In this document: positions 35,203 through 46,900 of the stretch, one piece after another
Numbering within the stretch: the stretch's first letter is position 1
How the letters are laid out: every line of letters starts with the position of its first letter
DNA from: Piper betle
Taxonomy: Eukaryota > Streptophyta > Magnoliopsida > Piperales > Piperaceae
Length of the DNA: 64,000 nucleotides
Direction: 5' to 3'
NCBI GenBank assembly: GCA_033002965.1
Contig: JAURVB010013178.1
Location: 1-64,000 of the forward strand
Translations under genes and position numbers: made by a program
The notes under the pieces: model-generated
Told to the model about the DNA's origin: nothing
Seen by the model: the letters and a program-made list of their open reading frames with translations, nothing else
Databases searched by the model: none

Positions 35203-37967
35203 AAAAGTGAATCGTGATGGATCATTATGTCGGGAGGAAATATGTTAACGAGGTCATTCCCCCCGTCTAATCATATATTGTAAACAGGTAATAGTATCAA
35301 TTAACTATGTATCCTTGCATGTGTGCATCACTTAGCAGGTCACAGCATGCCCTGCTTTGAGATGACAACGTGCACTCTAATTGTCCAGGACAAAATAACA
35401 TGAATTAGCAGAAGGTGTTTTTTGAAGTGACATATATCGTCTGCATGCTCTAGATGGGTGATATATTTGCCCTCTTTATCCATAACGCGGCATTAGGTAG
35501 GATAGGAACCATTGACAAGACTAGTCTGGATCACTTGCTCTAAAAAATATTGTTTACGCGTGTGACTTTTTTTTAACTTGATGTATATTTAATATTATAA
35601 AATAAATGAATATTAATTTTTACTGAAATAATATATCATTTTTTAAAAACAATCCCCTTCGTTCACTCCGTACATACACTATAATAACCTCACGCAACAT
35701 TTCCACCAAGCATTGAACCCCTTGTCTCGTACCAACTCTTATAATCGCGGTATATACAACAGGCCAAATTCTAATAATAATATATAATTTTTTTAAAATA
35801 TATTAAGCATAATTTTTTAACAATTTATCCTTTTATAATTATAATATTTATATTATATATGATTGTTTAAAAATTGATCTCTTAAAATTATGTTTGGTTA
35901 ATATGAAAATAATTTAAATGACATGAAAATCTTAAACTAGTTAGCCATTTATGAAGTCTTACTCGGATATTATCATTAATATTTTAAAAATAGATAATTT
36001 TGTATTAAAAAATTAATTTTTTTGTATGAATTATCATTTAAAATTATTTTTTAACTCTTTCATACTAAAGGGAGCTGATGTAAATATGTGATATATTTTT
36101 TTAACAATAAATTTTGTTAATTATATCTTATCATAAAGTACTTTAAAAATAAATATTTTTTAATAAAAGATAAATACTTACCGTACATATCTTATATTTT
36201 TTGTATTTATTTCATTATAATTGAACAGAACCACAGTTAACTTATCAAAGTAACTGCATTGTGAATGCTAAAGTATTTAAGTGATACCCGAAGGTTGTAC
36301 TCTTCACTTTTTTTGAGTTTTTTAGGCTGTAATACCCACTTATACTGTCATTAATTTGCTAATTAAAATTAACTCAATTGAATTAACGATGGAAAAAAAT
36401 TGCGGAGGTGAGCAAAGACAAAATAATGTATATTTGAAGGGGGACTTGGTTAGGAGACACACATGTGAAATCGGGGCACACGTGAAGAGTGGAATATAAA
36501 GAAATTAAAAAAAAAAGGAAAGGGGGGGGCGCAGAGGAGATGATTGAGGGGAGGGAGGATGGTTCCGACAGCCATTTAAGCCGGCTTTTAAGGAGCTTAT
36601 CTTTAAGTGGGTCCTACTACGCTGTCCCTAGTGCCGTTTCGATCACTTGCACGTGACTGGAACGGTGCCCCGATCTGGGAGATCAGCACAAATGGCTCAT
36701 TGCTATTGGCCTAATCAAACCGTAATTTTCTCATTTAATAGTAAGGATTCGTCTTAGTTAGTATAACCTAAACTTAGTGAATCTTTTAATTTATTTTGTT
36801 GCATGGGCTGCGCCTGCTAGCGCTCAGTAACTGGCCCAAGAAAAGAAGAAGATGTTAGAAGCTTAGAAATAAGATGCGTGTGGAACGTCATCTCTTGTAA
36901 CATTTATTTACGAACAATAGATTAGATAAAGTAACAGTATTGGGTTAGAAGCCGCTTTCAACGGTGATAGTGTGCTTATGCCTTGTACTATTGTTTCTTC
37001 GCACAGTGGACTTTGGCTCAACTGCTTCGATAAGTTTCCCAAACAACGCAACATCTTACGGTGGTCAAGACCGAAACACTATTCTTTCAAATCTAAGCAT
37101 ACGCACCTATAACAGGGATACAACTATATGCATTATCACGCTACAATTTATGATGATCAACACTTTGCATTGATGTTTCGGTCATAAAAAAATTATCAAT
37201 CGCCGCACATAGAGCATATTAATAGCAGCTAGTACTGACTCCATCCAAGTGCTAGCATCAAATGTACTGATCTACTACCTAAACTTATGTCCAAAGCTGA
37301 ATGAATATATGTACTCATAAAATTCAGAGTGCAGTACTTCTTTCTGATCACCCCACCGGGCCAGCGCCATACGCCTTATATGTATGCCCCATAAGCTTCA
37401 TATCTCCCTCTTCATTTATTAACCCAGATGTCTATTGGAGAATGCTAGCCCAACATGTAAATCTAATTTTATCTAGATTACATGACTGCATTTTTAGGTG
37501 ATTTCAGCAAAATTATGTTCATTATCCAACTCTCCTATCCTCGTAATCCAAAGACTTATATGTAGCTGGCACGAGTTTCAACTATACTAATATTTTTCTG
37601 TTTATATATCCTTCCTCGTTCATAGAAATTTTAAAAGTTGCCGTATATGGATCGGATGCGGAAGGATAAGGATTACTGGCCTATATTCTAAAACATGTAT
37701 AGATATTGAATATATGAGTATTTAAGATACTGATTAAGTATCAAAATACTGTTGAACTGTAAAACTTACATAAGCCACTATTAAATCATAAATAATATAT
37801 TTTCCTGTCATTTAATCACAATTTTTTCCATAAAAACTAGGTAATTGTGATTCGTAAACCAAATGTAAGCCGCTGATGACCGGTCCAAGAAAATGCCCAG
37901 GGTATTTTCTGTACAAAGTATTGGGATTCATCAAAACTCTTATGTGCACGACTGCAGGAATGGAGTA

Positions 37968-38372
37968 TTGGGGTGCGCATTGAATGAGTCGAGTCGAGTT
38001 TTGCTCAACTCATTTGATTTCGAATTCAACTAAAACTAATAAGTACTCAAGTCGATTCAAGTTCGAGCTAACTTGATTCATATTTAATGATATTTTTTTA
38101 TAATTCATACAAAATTTTAATTTATAATTAAAATATTTCAATTTTGACATAATCATGCATGAAGATAATTTAATCACAGATATTTTTTTAAAATTATTAT
38201 TATATAATGATATTTCAAATTTGATTATATTTGTATACAAAAATTAAGATAAATATGATAAAAAAACTTATTCTTTACATAAAGTATTGAGCTTCAAGTA
38301 GAACCGAGTTATGAAGGTATAAGCCTAGACACAACTCGTTTGATATTAAGTTAAACTTCAAATTGAGTTTTT
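37968..38372 (-). repeat. Dispersed repeat family, copy 2 (inverted relative to copy 1)
   Basis: Read on the minus strand it aligns over about 400 bp with 31380-31815; see that entry for shared blocks. The two copies are 6.2 kb apart in opposite orientation. Confidence 0.75.
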
Positions 38373-38399
38373 TTTTAATTGTGTACCGAGCCTGTGAAA

Positions 38400-38830
38400 T
38401 CTCTCAACTTAGTTTCATATTTAATAACTATTGAGGTAAGATAATGTTTATAAGTGAAAATGAACTATAGTCTTCAACTTAGTTAACCACTTTTTAAAAA
38501 ATAACTTAGGCTCATTATATTACACTTTGAGTCGGGTCGTTATAAATAGTATAAGAATAACCTAGTTTTGTGTTAAATGGTGAGCTTGACTAATGATGTT
38601 AGCTAAACTACTAATCATCAGCCAAATAAATCACTTAGGCTAGCAATGGGCAAAGTGTCAAAATTTTAAGGATGAAAATTTTTAAGATATGTGGATTATG
38701 AGATCCTTCAAGTTAGTCTCACACCTAATATTTATTGTGGTAAGATCGTATTTATAAATGAGAATGAGCTATTTTTAAAGAGATGACTTAGGGTCATTAC
38801 GATACACTTTTGGGCTAGGTTGTTATTAAT
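38400..38830. repeat. Diverged direct repeat, unit ~140 bp
   Basis: Units at about 38400-38545 and 38695-38830 share CTTCAA/CTCAACTTAGT, GAGGTAAGAT/GTGGTAAGAT, TTTATAA(G/A)TGA(A/G)AATGA and TTAGG(C/G)TCATTA in the same order. It is an old local duplication. Confidence 0.65.
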
Positions 38831-39042
38831 CATCTAGATAACTAAGGTTCATCACTTTGCACTTTAAGTCGGGTCATTATAGAGCCAAATCGAGTTTAGT
38901 TGCACTTCATTAATACAACTTGAAGAGACATGTTCTATATATTCCGATATCCATCCTATAATAAAATTGATTCTTGAATACTATAAAATAAAAAATTGCA
39001 AAATCTTATCTAATTTATTGTATATATATATATATATATATA

Positions 39043-39207
39043 TGAGATTGGTTATTTTGTGCCAGACGCAAAAAATTTTTCTGTGCCCCATGCATCTGGG
39101 CCGTCTAATTACAAGGAAGGCCCATATCAATATTTTTTAGATTTGGTCCATCCTTATAATCGGACGACCTCGACAATAGGGGGCACAGAAAATTTTTTCT
39201 ATGCTCA
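39043..39207. mobile_element. TA-flanked MITE (element B), 165 bp
   Basis: (TA)n lies on both sides (39020-39042 and 39208-39230). Both ends are TGAG when read inward. Inner inverted arms match closely: AAAATTTTTCTGTGCCCC (39072-39089) against GGGGCACAGAAAATTTTTT on the right. A GGGCCGTCTAATTACAAGGA-type subterminal motif follows. There is no coding capacity. Confidence 0.75.
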
Positions 39208-39230
39208 TATATATATATATATATATATAT

Positions 39231-40042
39231 GGGATTGGCTACCTGAGGGCGACTGCAGGAATAGTTTCCTGCGGTCGCTCTAATCTGAGCTGTCAGATCT
39301 AATCTGAAAGCCCATATCTATTTTTCACAAAAACCCTAATCTTTACCCTCCACCCTCCCGCTAACTGCCGCTGCCGCCACTGCCGCCCTCGCCACCCTCG
39401 GCCGCGGCGCTGCCATCCTTCACCGCGCCCACGTCCATGGCACCGCTGCCGTCACTACACCCGTCTGCGTTGCCGTGTCCGTGCCCACGCCCTCGCCGTG
39501 TCGCCATTGACCTCCAATACACCCTTTGTCGCGCCCTCGTCCACGGCGCCGCCCCCATCCATGTCGTTGTGCCCGCGTCGGCGCCCATGCCCCCGCCCTC
39601 ATCGCCATCGACCTTTGTTGCAGCCACGGCCACGCCACCGCCCTTGCTCCTCGGCCGAGTCACCATGCCACCGCCAAGTCTTCACCCCTCCCGACCCCAC
39701 CTGCGCTAGAGGGCACGGCGGTGCAGGCGGGGTCGGGAGGGTCGAAGACTCGGCGGCGGCATGGCAACTCGGCCGAGGAGCAAGGGCGGTGTGGGGGGCG
39801 ACCAGGGCAGTGATGCGGGTTGGGGCGTGGGTGTGGCGACAGCGGCAGCGCGGTGGACTTGGACGTGGCGAAGGGCGGTGCTGCGGCCGAGGATGGCGGC
39901 AGCGGCGGCAGGCAGTTGGAGGGTGGTGGGTACAGATTAGGTTTTTTTAAAACAGATCTGGGCCGTCGGAGTAGATCTCATGGACCAGATTAGAGTGACC
40001 ATAAAAAATTATTCATACAGTCACCCCAAGGTAGCTAATCCC
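39231..40042. mobile_element. TA-flanked foldback element (element C), 812 bp
   Basis: (TA)n tracts lie immediately outside both ends. The left end GGGATTGGCTACCTGAGGG and inverted right end GGGATTAGCTACCTTGGGG begin terminal inverted repeats of about 57 bp, and pairing continues inward: CTGCCGCCGCTGCCGCC-type arms, then a near-perfect palindrome about 39650-39790 (TCGGCCGAG ... GGGTCGGGAGG). Almost the whole element can fold into one hairpin. The arms are strongly GC-rich in AT-rich surroundings. The Pro/Ala/Arg-rich open frames in several frames are by-products of base composition, not genes. Confidence 0.8.
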
Positions 40043-40080
<38 letters not shown>

Positions 40081-40084
<4 letters not shown>

Positions 40085-40858
40085 AAAGTTTTCCTGCAAT
40101 AGGTGCAGAAAGCCTTTTCTGCACCTGTTGCATCTAGGCCGCTGGATTTTGATCCAACGGCCCAAATTTACCCTCCCAAACGTCACACCACCAGCCTGCC
40201 CGCTTGCCCACTTGCCCGCGTCCGAACTGCCCGACTGCCCAATCGCCCAACCAGCTCCCTTGCTGCCATCCACCGTCGCGGCCCCCTTGCCCGCCGCCCC
40301 GTTCGACGACCTCACCCCGGCCCCCCTGCCGCCGCCCTCCGTCACGGCCCCGCCTTCCGCCCCAAGCGGCTTGGCGCGGGTGGGGGGGAGCGGCGGCTTG
40401 GGTCGGGCGAGGTCGTCGAACGAGACGATGGGCGAGGGGCCTGCGGCGGTGAATGGCGGTGAGGGAGCCGGTCGAGGCAGGGGGGGCACAGCGGCTTGGG
40501 TCGGGCGAGGTCGCCCATCTGCCCTCCGCCCCCTTCGACGACCTCGTCTGGCCGGCTTGAGGTAGATGGGGACGAGGGGGCCACGACGGAGGGCGGTGGC
40601 TGGGGGCCGCGGCGGCTTGGGCCTGGCGAGGTTGTCGAAGGGGGTGAAGGGCGGGGGCGCAATGGTGGGTGGTGGCGAGGGAGCTAGTCAGGCAGGTGGG
40701 CGGGCGAGCGATCGGGCAGTTCGAACACGAGCAAGTGGTCAAGCAGGCAAGCTGATGGCATGGGGTTTGGGAAGGTGAATCTGGGCCGTTGGATCGAAAT
40801 TCAGCGGCCTAGATGCAACAGGTGCAAAAAACGCTTTCTACACATGTTGTAGGAAAAC

Positions 40859-40865
<7 letters not shown>
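40081..40865. mobile_element. TA-flanked foldback element (element D), 785 bp
   Basis: (TA)n lies on the left; (TC)n followed by a short (TA)n lies on the right. Terminal inverted repeats are about 97 bp and highly similar (GCACCTGTTGCATCTAGGCC in both), with the subterminal palindrome GGCCGCTGGAT/ATCCAACGGCCC. Pairing continues into GC-rich arms: TTGCCCACTTGCCCG with its diverged inverse, and CCGAACTGCCCGA with TTCGAACTGCCCGA. The whole element is a long hairpin. Overlapping open frames on both strands are compositional. Confidence 0.8.
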
Positions 40866-40892
<27 letters not shown>

Positions 40893-40907
40893 GTATATAT
40901 ATATTAT
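40861..40907. repeat. (TC)n-(TA)n microsatellite
   Basis: About 15 TC units followed by TATGTATATATATAT form the right border of element D, where the other borders of the cluster are pure (TA)n. Confidence 0.9.
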
Positions 40908-41767
40908 GCCCTTGTATTTTGAACTTCTAATACCATGTAACTCTAACTTGGGCCAGGCGAAACCACGTCGCCCATGCCAACAATCTCTATGGATATGTGT
41001 ATAGCGTCTTCGGTCTCCTAGGCATAAACAGCGGTTAATATGTCTTAAAAAAATAAAAAAGAATGTCACAAAATCAATGCGTACGAATTTGTTAAGGTTA
41101 CACTGGCTGGAAATAGGATCTAATAGCAGGTTTAAATATATTCCAACTAATTGACATGCAAATCATGTAGATACTCCGAGCTCATCTCAATCATATGTGC
41201 TCATTCTCATAGTGCCTAAATAGTATCAGAAAATACAAAAAAGATGACATGGTGTTATACTCAAGATAAGTTTGCTTAGAAACACACAAAAGGAAAAAAA
41301 ATCGGTATCATTTTGATTCACTACTGACACATTACTCATTGGTTTACAAAATTCAATAATTAATATATTTTTAGTTTAGAGCCCAATGGTCCCAGCCCTA
41401 GTGATAACTTACAAAACAAATTATTATATTATCAAAATAGGAGAAAATAAGGTGAACTACACCTCTTGTAATTTACATGAATTTTAGTGGGTCCTATTTA
41501 AAGAAATTTGTACATATGAAAAATAGAGTACACAAATAGAAGATTGATTAAATTTTTATTTTTTTCTTAAATCAATATGACTTATTTTTAGATTATCTAA
41601 AAATACATTAGTTTAAATACATTTCAATATTATTTTTTATTATAAATACTTTAATAATTTAGATAAAAAGGGTTAAAATTATTTGAAAATCTATAATTAT
41701 TTTAATTAATGATATTATTATTATAGATTTTGAGTTGCAAGGCTCTTAAATTGCTCAAAATTAAAGT

Positions 41768-41805
<38 letters not shown>

Positions 41806-42689
41806 AACTCAAATAATGTATGAGATATATAAAGAGCTTAATACCATGAAGTAATCATGAAAACGTATTGTTGAAAGAAATACAATCATGGTTATTATTT
41901 TATGTAATTAGTACACATTTATTAAATGCTCATTTGACATGAAAAAATAATTAATGATAATCAATTATAATTTCGATATTTTAAAAGCGAAGCAGGTTTT
42001 TTAGATATGAGTGTGACGTGATTGTCAAACTTACTTGAGTGATTCCTGAGGCTATAATAATATTTGTATAAAAGAAAAAAATTGAGTTCTAAAAAGATAG
42101 ACAAAATATGATGAAGAAAATTGTAGGCTTGAATAAAGTGACCAGCGTAAGAAGTTGATCTCTCCCTAGCCAGTGTTAACTTTATGAAAATTGAGAGCAT
42201 CAATATTAAAAATAATTGTAGAAGAATATTTTTTTAACTTTCTTTAAGTAGCAAACCTTCTACTACTAAATGAGATTTTATAAATGAAAAGTAAAAAGTC
42301 AAAATTGTACGTTTTTTCCCCATAAAATAAATCATATAAAAAATAAAATAATTTTTTTATCATTTTCTAATAAAAGGAAGACTCGGGATAAATTAGTGTA
42401 ATTCACCTCTCATAGTGATAATATTGAGCAGGGAGCCTTAACAAAATTGTGAACCTCAAATGCAGATGGACATCCTTGTCAATGGGCATCAACATACATT
42501 TTTGTATATTATGTGATATTTATTATGTCGTGAAAAATATCTACACATAAAGATTTCTTTCTGGCAAAAACAATGATTACTCTATGAAGGCAAAATTAAG
42601 TAGTAAAATCCATGGGCCAAAACCAAATATAGAACACGTTACTAAAAAAGTTTTAAAATTAAGAATGAAAATTTATTAGAAAACCAACA
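40908..42689. other. AT-rich intergenic DNA
   Basis: It holds a (TA)n tract at about 41772-41801 and no recognisable gene or element. Confidence 0.5.
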
Positions 42690-43625
42690 TAAAAGACCCA
42701 TTGAATGTGGGCGAGAGAACTTTATCTTATACTATAAACGATAAAAAGTGATTTTTATTATTATTAAATTAATCTTTTATTACTAAGTTGAAAAAACTAA
42801 AAGGGAAAAATTGAAAAACATATTTAGGTTAGGGATTTGCCGTAACAGTTACATGATTGACTTAGATATTTTTAATTAAAAATTTAACTTAATTATTACT
42901 ATTAAAATTTTAAACACTAGTCAATTAGAAAGATTTAAGCCAATCATATAATCACTATAATAATTTACTGTAACATTTGTTATAACAAATCCCTGTCCAC
43001 AAATTTACTAAGCTTGATCTCCTCCACTTCACTTACATCTTCATTTGCATAAAAAACTGCAACCCACTATTCTCTACTCTTAGATAATTACCATTCTCTA
43101 ATTAGTAGAAAAAAACAGAAATAATATGATTAGATAATTACCTCAAAAAAATAAAATTTTAAAATGATAAAATCAGAGAATATATCAAAGAAACTAAAAA
43201 GTAGTTAGTTATGCGGCATAATCCAAATATTTTGGTCGTTAAGTAAGTAAATCAACCAAGAATTAAATTCTCTAAATCATATAAAACCATCATGGAATAC
43301 GCATTGAAAGTGAGCAAGAAAACTTTATTTGGTACGAAAAATGATAAAAAGTGAAAATTTAACTTTTTTTCCCATTAAATTAATCTTGAAATACTAAGTT
43401 GAAAATTTTAAAGTAGAAAAACTGAATAAAATTTATTTACCTTTTCCCAGACAGCTTGATCTCCTCCACTTAACTCTCACCATTCTCTAAACTTAGATAA
43501 TTATCATTTTCTAATAAGCAGAAAAAAAAACAGAAAAAATATGATTATATAATTACCTCATAAAATAGAATCTTAGAAGGATAAAACCTAAGAATTTATC
43601 AAAGAAATCAAATACTTAATGCGAG
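42690..43625. repeat. Tandem duplication upstream of DUS3
   Basis: Two direct copies (about 42690-43200 and 43285-43625) share GATAAAAAGTGA, ATTAAATTAATCTT, ACTAAGTTGAAAA, CTTGATCTCCTCCACTT, TTAGATAATTA, AAACAGAAA and AATTTATCAAAGAAA/ATATATCAAAGAAA in order. Copy 1 is longer because a MITE is inserted in it. The second copy ends about 330 bp before the DUS3 start codon, so it may sit in the promoter. Confidence 0.75.
42831..42993. mobile_element. 163-bp MITE inside the first duplicate
   Basis: Terminal inverted repeats AGGGATTTGCCGTAACA and, inverted at the right, AGGGATTTGTTATAACA match at 14 of 17 positions. It is absent from the second copy of the surrounding duplication, so it arrived after that duplication. 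Confidence 0.75.
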
Positions 43626-43950
43626 GAGAGTTGAAGACAAAGAGAGGCGGAGAGTTGAGGGGAGGGGAATTGCGTTGAAAGAGGGTATTAGTAGGAAGTA
43701 GGTTGGAGAGTTAGAGGTGATACGAAGGAGTTTAAGAAACAAGTTAGAGAGTTGAAAATGTGATTAGATTAATGAGGCGTTACTTAATATACAACAAATA
43801 TATAATATCTGAGGTGTAAGGCTTAATATAATTTAAAAAACATGGGTTGGGACTGCCCGATCTGCACCGTTAACCATACGAAGCTCGAACCCCGCCTAAC
43901 CGACCCAAGAAGGACGCCCTAACTCTCTGCCACTCTCTACTGTACTGGCC

Positions 43951-46900
43951 ATGGCCGACGCCGGCGGCCCGGTCGACGACGACGCCACGGCGGCGGAGGC
44001 GGTGGAGGAGGAGCATTCTAAGCCAGTGCACCCGTCGCCGGCGGAGCTGGTCGCCAAGGCCATAGCCCCCGTCAAGCGCGACTTCCTCCGCCCACCCCCT
44101 GTCCGCGCCTCTTCTTCCTCCAGCAATGCCAATCCTGTCGGCGGCGGCGGAGACGTCGGGTCTAGCCGGAAGTCCCTTCCTGCTCCTGCTAAGTCCGTTG
44201 TCCAGGAGAAGAAGTCCAAGCGCCAGCTCAAACGCGAGCGTCAGCAGGTTATTCCAACCGCTTAGTACCTTGCGTCTTTTTTCTCCTTCCGTATACACAT
44301 TGGCATGATTCTTGTTTAGGTTGATTCCTCCATTTTTTGAATCGAAACTAGATTTTAGACATTTATATTAATTTCCTTTTAATACATTTGAGGGGAAAAA
44401 AGATGATAAAAATAGTAAGAAATAATAACAATTTCAATTAAGCATATTAATTTTCTGCGTATGAGTACATCATTTTTATCGACAAAGAATGGGATATCTT
44501 GGTTCATCAAATAAAGTTTCAGTTTAGATTATTATAGTACTAAAGAGGAGTGTAGGCTTATTGAGCTAGCTCGAGCTAGACCCGAAGTCTAATCCTTCCA
44601 CCCGAGTATTCATTTTACTGACTTAAATTTGAGGACAAGTGAGTTGAGTTTGAGCCAAGAAAAACCCGGCTGGACTCCTTGATGAGCAGCCCTTAGTTGT
44701 TAAACTCATGGAAGGAACTTGTAGTACATGATTTAGTAGGAGTTTCTTAACTATATGCTTCTTGAAAATTTCCAACAACCGGCAGTTATTAAGATAATCA
44801 AACTTTTCTTGTGTATCCTCTCTTGTTGAATGAGTAGTTGTTGACGCGTAGAAGACCGGTCCTTGAGCTTGTGTAGACGATGTTGCTGCTTTGGTATTTG
44901 GCTGAAGTGCATATGTTTTTTTCTATCATTTATTTCTCTATCTGATTAATGCTTTTCTTCCTTGTTGTTGGTACACGAATCTAGGCTTCTTTTCTGATGG
45001 CTGTACTGTAATCCAAGTATCCATACATTGTTGTATGTAATTCTGTTTTAATGATTCTTCAAACTTGTTTTTGTGTAGGAACGGAAGTCTGCTTCACATA
45101 TTTGCCCTGATGTTGCCAAAACAGGGAATCCTAGTGCATGTGTGTATGGCGCAAAGTGCCGGTTTAGTCATGATTTGGTGGCTTTCCAAGCACAGGTATT
45201 GTCATTTGTGCTCATCAATGAACAAACATTTATGTTGATTTCTATCCTATTATATATTATTACAGAGTGCCTTTGCCATTGTTTATTGACTTTTTCCGGT
45301 TTCAGAAGCCTGAGGATATTCCTGGAGATTGCCCTTTTCTTAGTTTTGAAGGCCCTTGCCCGTATGGGATCGCCTGTAGGTTTTCAGGTACACACAAAGG
45401 GGGCCCAGCAGAAACAACCAGTTTTCAAAGGCAAAGCTCTGAAGTTAATGGGCTTAGCAAGGATGTGCAGAAGCTATTATGGAAGGATCAAATGTGTTTC
45501 ACTCGCGCAGATGCAGAGCTTAAGCGCCTTGGACTTGTGGTAGGCATTTGTATTTATATGGTCATTGTGGCTTTGTGACTTGTGAAGTTATGTTTTTTAA
45601 GTCTGCTGCATGCATTGCCGTTATCCCTAATCTTAGTCTGAAAATTTGCAAAATTTTCTCCTCATTGCTGTCAAGAGAATCATTGAGTATTTGCTTATTA
45701 TTTCTTTTTAAATTTCCTGTTTTGGCACATTCTTTGAGAGGTGGCCCTTCCTCATGGCTACCCAATGATTTGTGCAGCATTTCTATATTAATTTATGTTG
45801 CAATTGGGCTACATTGATGATCTCATTGAGAAATTTCAGATCCTTAATGTCACATATGTGTGGAATAATTATCCAGAATGCCCACATTTCATCTTGCTTC
45901 TTATAGTTTAATTGTTGAAGTTTTGTGAAGTTGAAGACCTCCAAATATCCATCTTTCTTTATTCGTCTTCATTTTTTTTCTTAAAATTGAAATTGTATCC
46001 CAATGTTAATTGTTTAAATAGTTTCAGACAGCATTACAATTTCATAGCTTCTAGGCTTCTTATGTAGTAGGTATTATGATTTCATCAGAGTTTGGGCCTA
46101 ATTTTGTGCAATATTTGCTATCCAGGTGAAGGAAAATCCAAGAGCCAGAAAAACTTGGCTTGTAATGGGAGAAGCTCTGCGGATGTAGCTGAGGCTGACT
46201 TCATAGATAAGGATGTGAATGATTCATCTCCTAATCATACTGGAGAGGAAGATCCTCAAAATATATTCTCGGAGAAAGGATGTGTGAATGATCAAGTCTT
46301 AATAACTGATTCTCAACCACCAAAAAAGCCAAAAATAACTGCTGATGGCGTATTGGACGTGTTTGAAACTACTAATGGTTTGAAAACTGATATCTACTAT
46401 GCAATTTCATTTAAATCGTAATGTGCACTATGCTTCAAACATTTTCTATTCATCGTCGTCTTCATCTCCATCCACCTGGTACCCCACAAGGTATTTGGGC
46501 ATGGACCCTAAACTAGGATCTATACAATTACAAATAACAAAATTTTTAATGGCTGGGTGCCCTTCCTCACGCCAACCCTCCTTTATCCGGGCTTGAGACC
46601 GGCAATGCAAAAGCATTGACGGAATTCTTCAAACATTTTCTATATTAACAAAAAAATTCTGATTTGCATTTTGTTTTATTAAAATATTCTCCATTTATGA
46701 AATATCAAATGCAATTGCCTGTGTGCGTGCATACAACTTTTTAATATGGTTGGTGAGAAGCTTACTGTTAAATACAATTGGATCAGGTACAACTTCACCA
46801 GAAAAAGGTGTTGAAGCAGCTGGTATGGATTCTGATAGTGCTGTAATTTCTGAAGTTTCAGTTTCAGACATTGACAGTGGCATAAAATTGAATGCTCGTG

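Larger units (their letters stand above)
35199..39019. other. AT-rich intergenic DNA
   Basis: No gene is supported. Around 36480-36680 is a GC-richer patch with a purine-rich and G-run stretch. A dispersed repeat copy lies at 37968-38372 and a local direct duplication at 38400-38830. Short open frames at 36964-37501 are not coding-like. Confidence 0.45.

Noticed and set aside
39361..39950. Long Pro/Ala/Arg-rich open frames on both strands in element C
   Set aside because: They overlap in nearly every frame and follow from GC-rich hairpin arms; no domain, start context or codon bias.
40103..40778. Six overlapping open frames in element D
   Set aside because: Same cause: GC-rich inverted-repeat arms in a noncoding foldback element.
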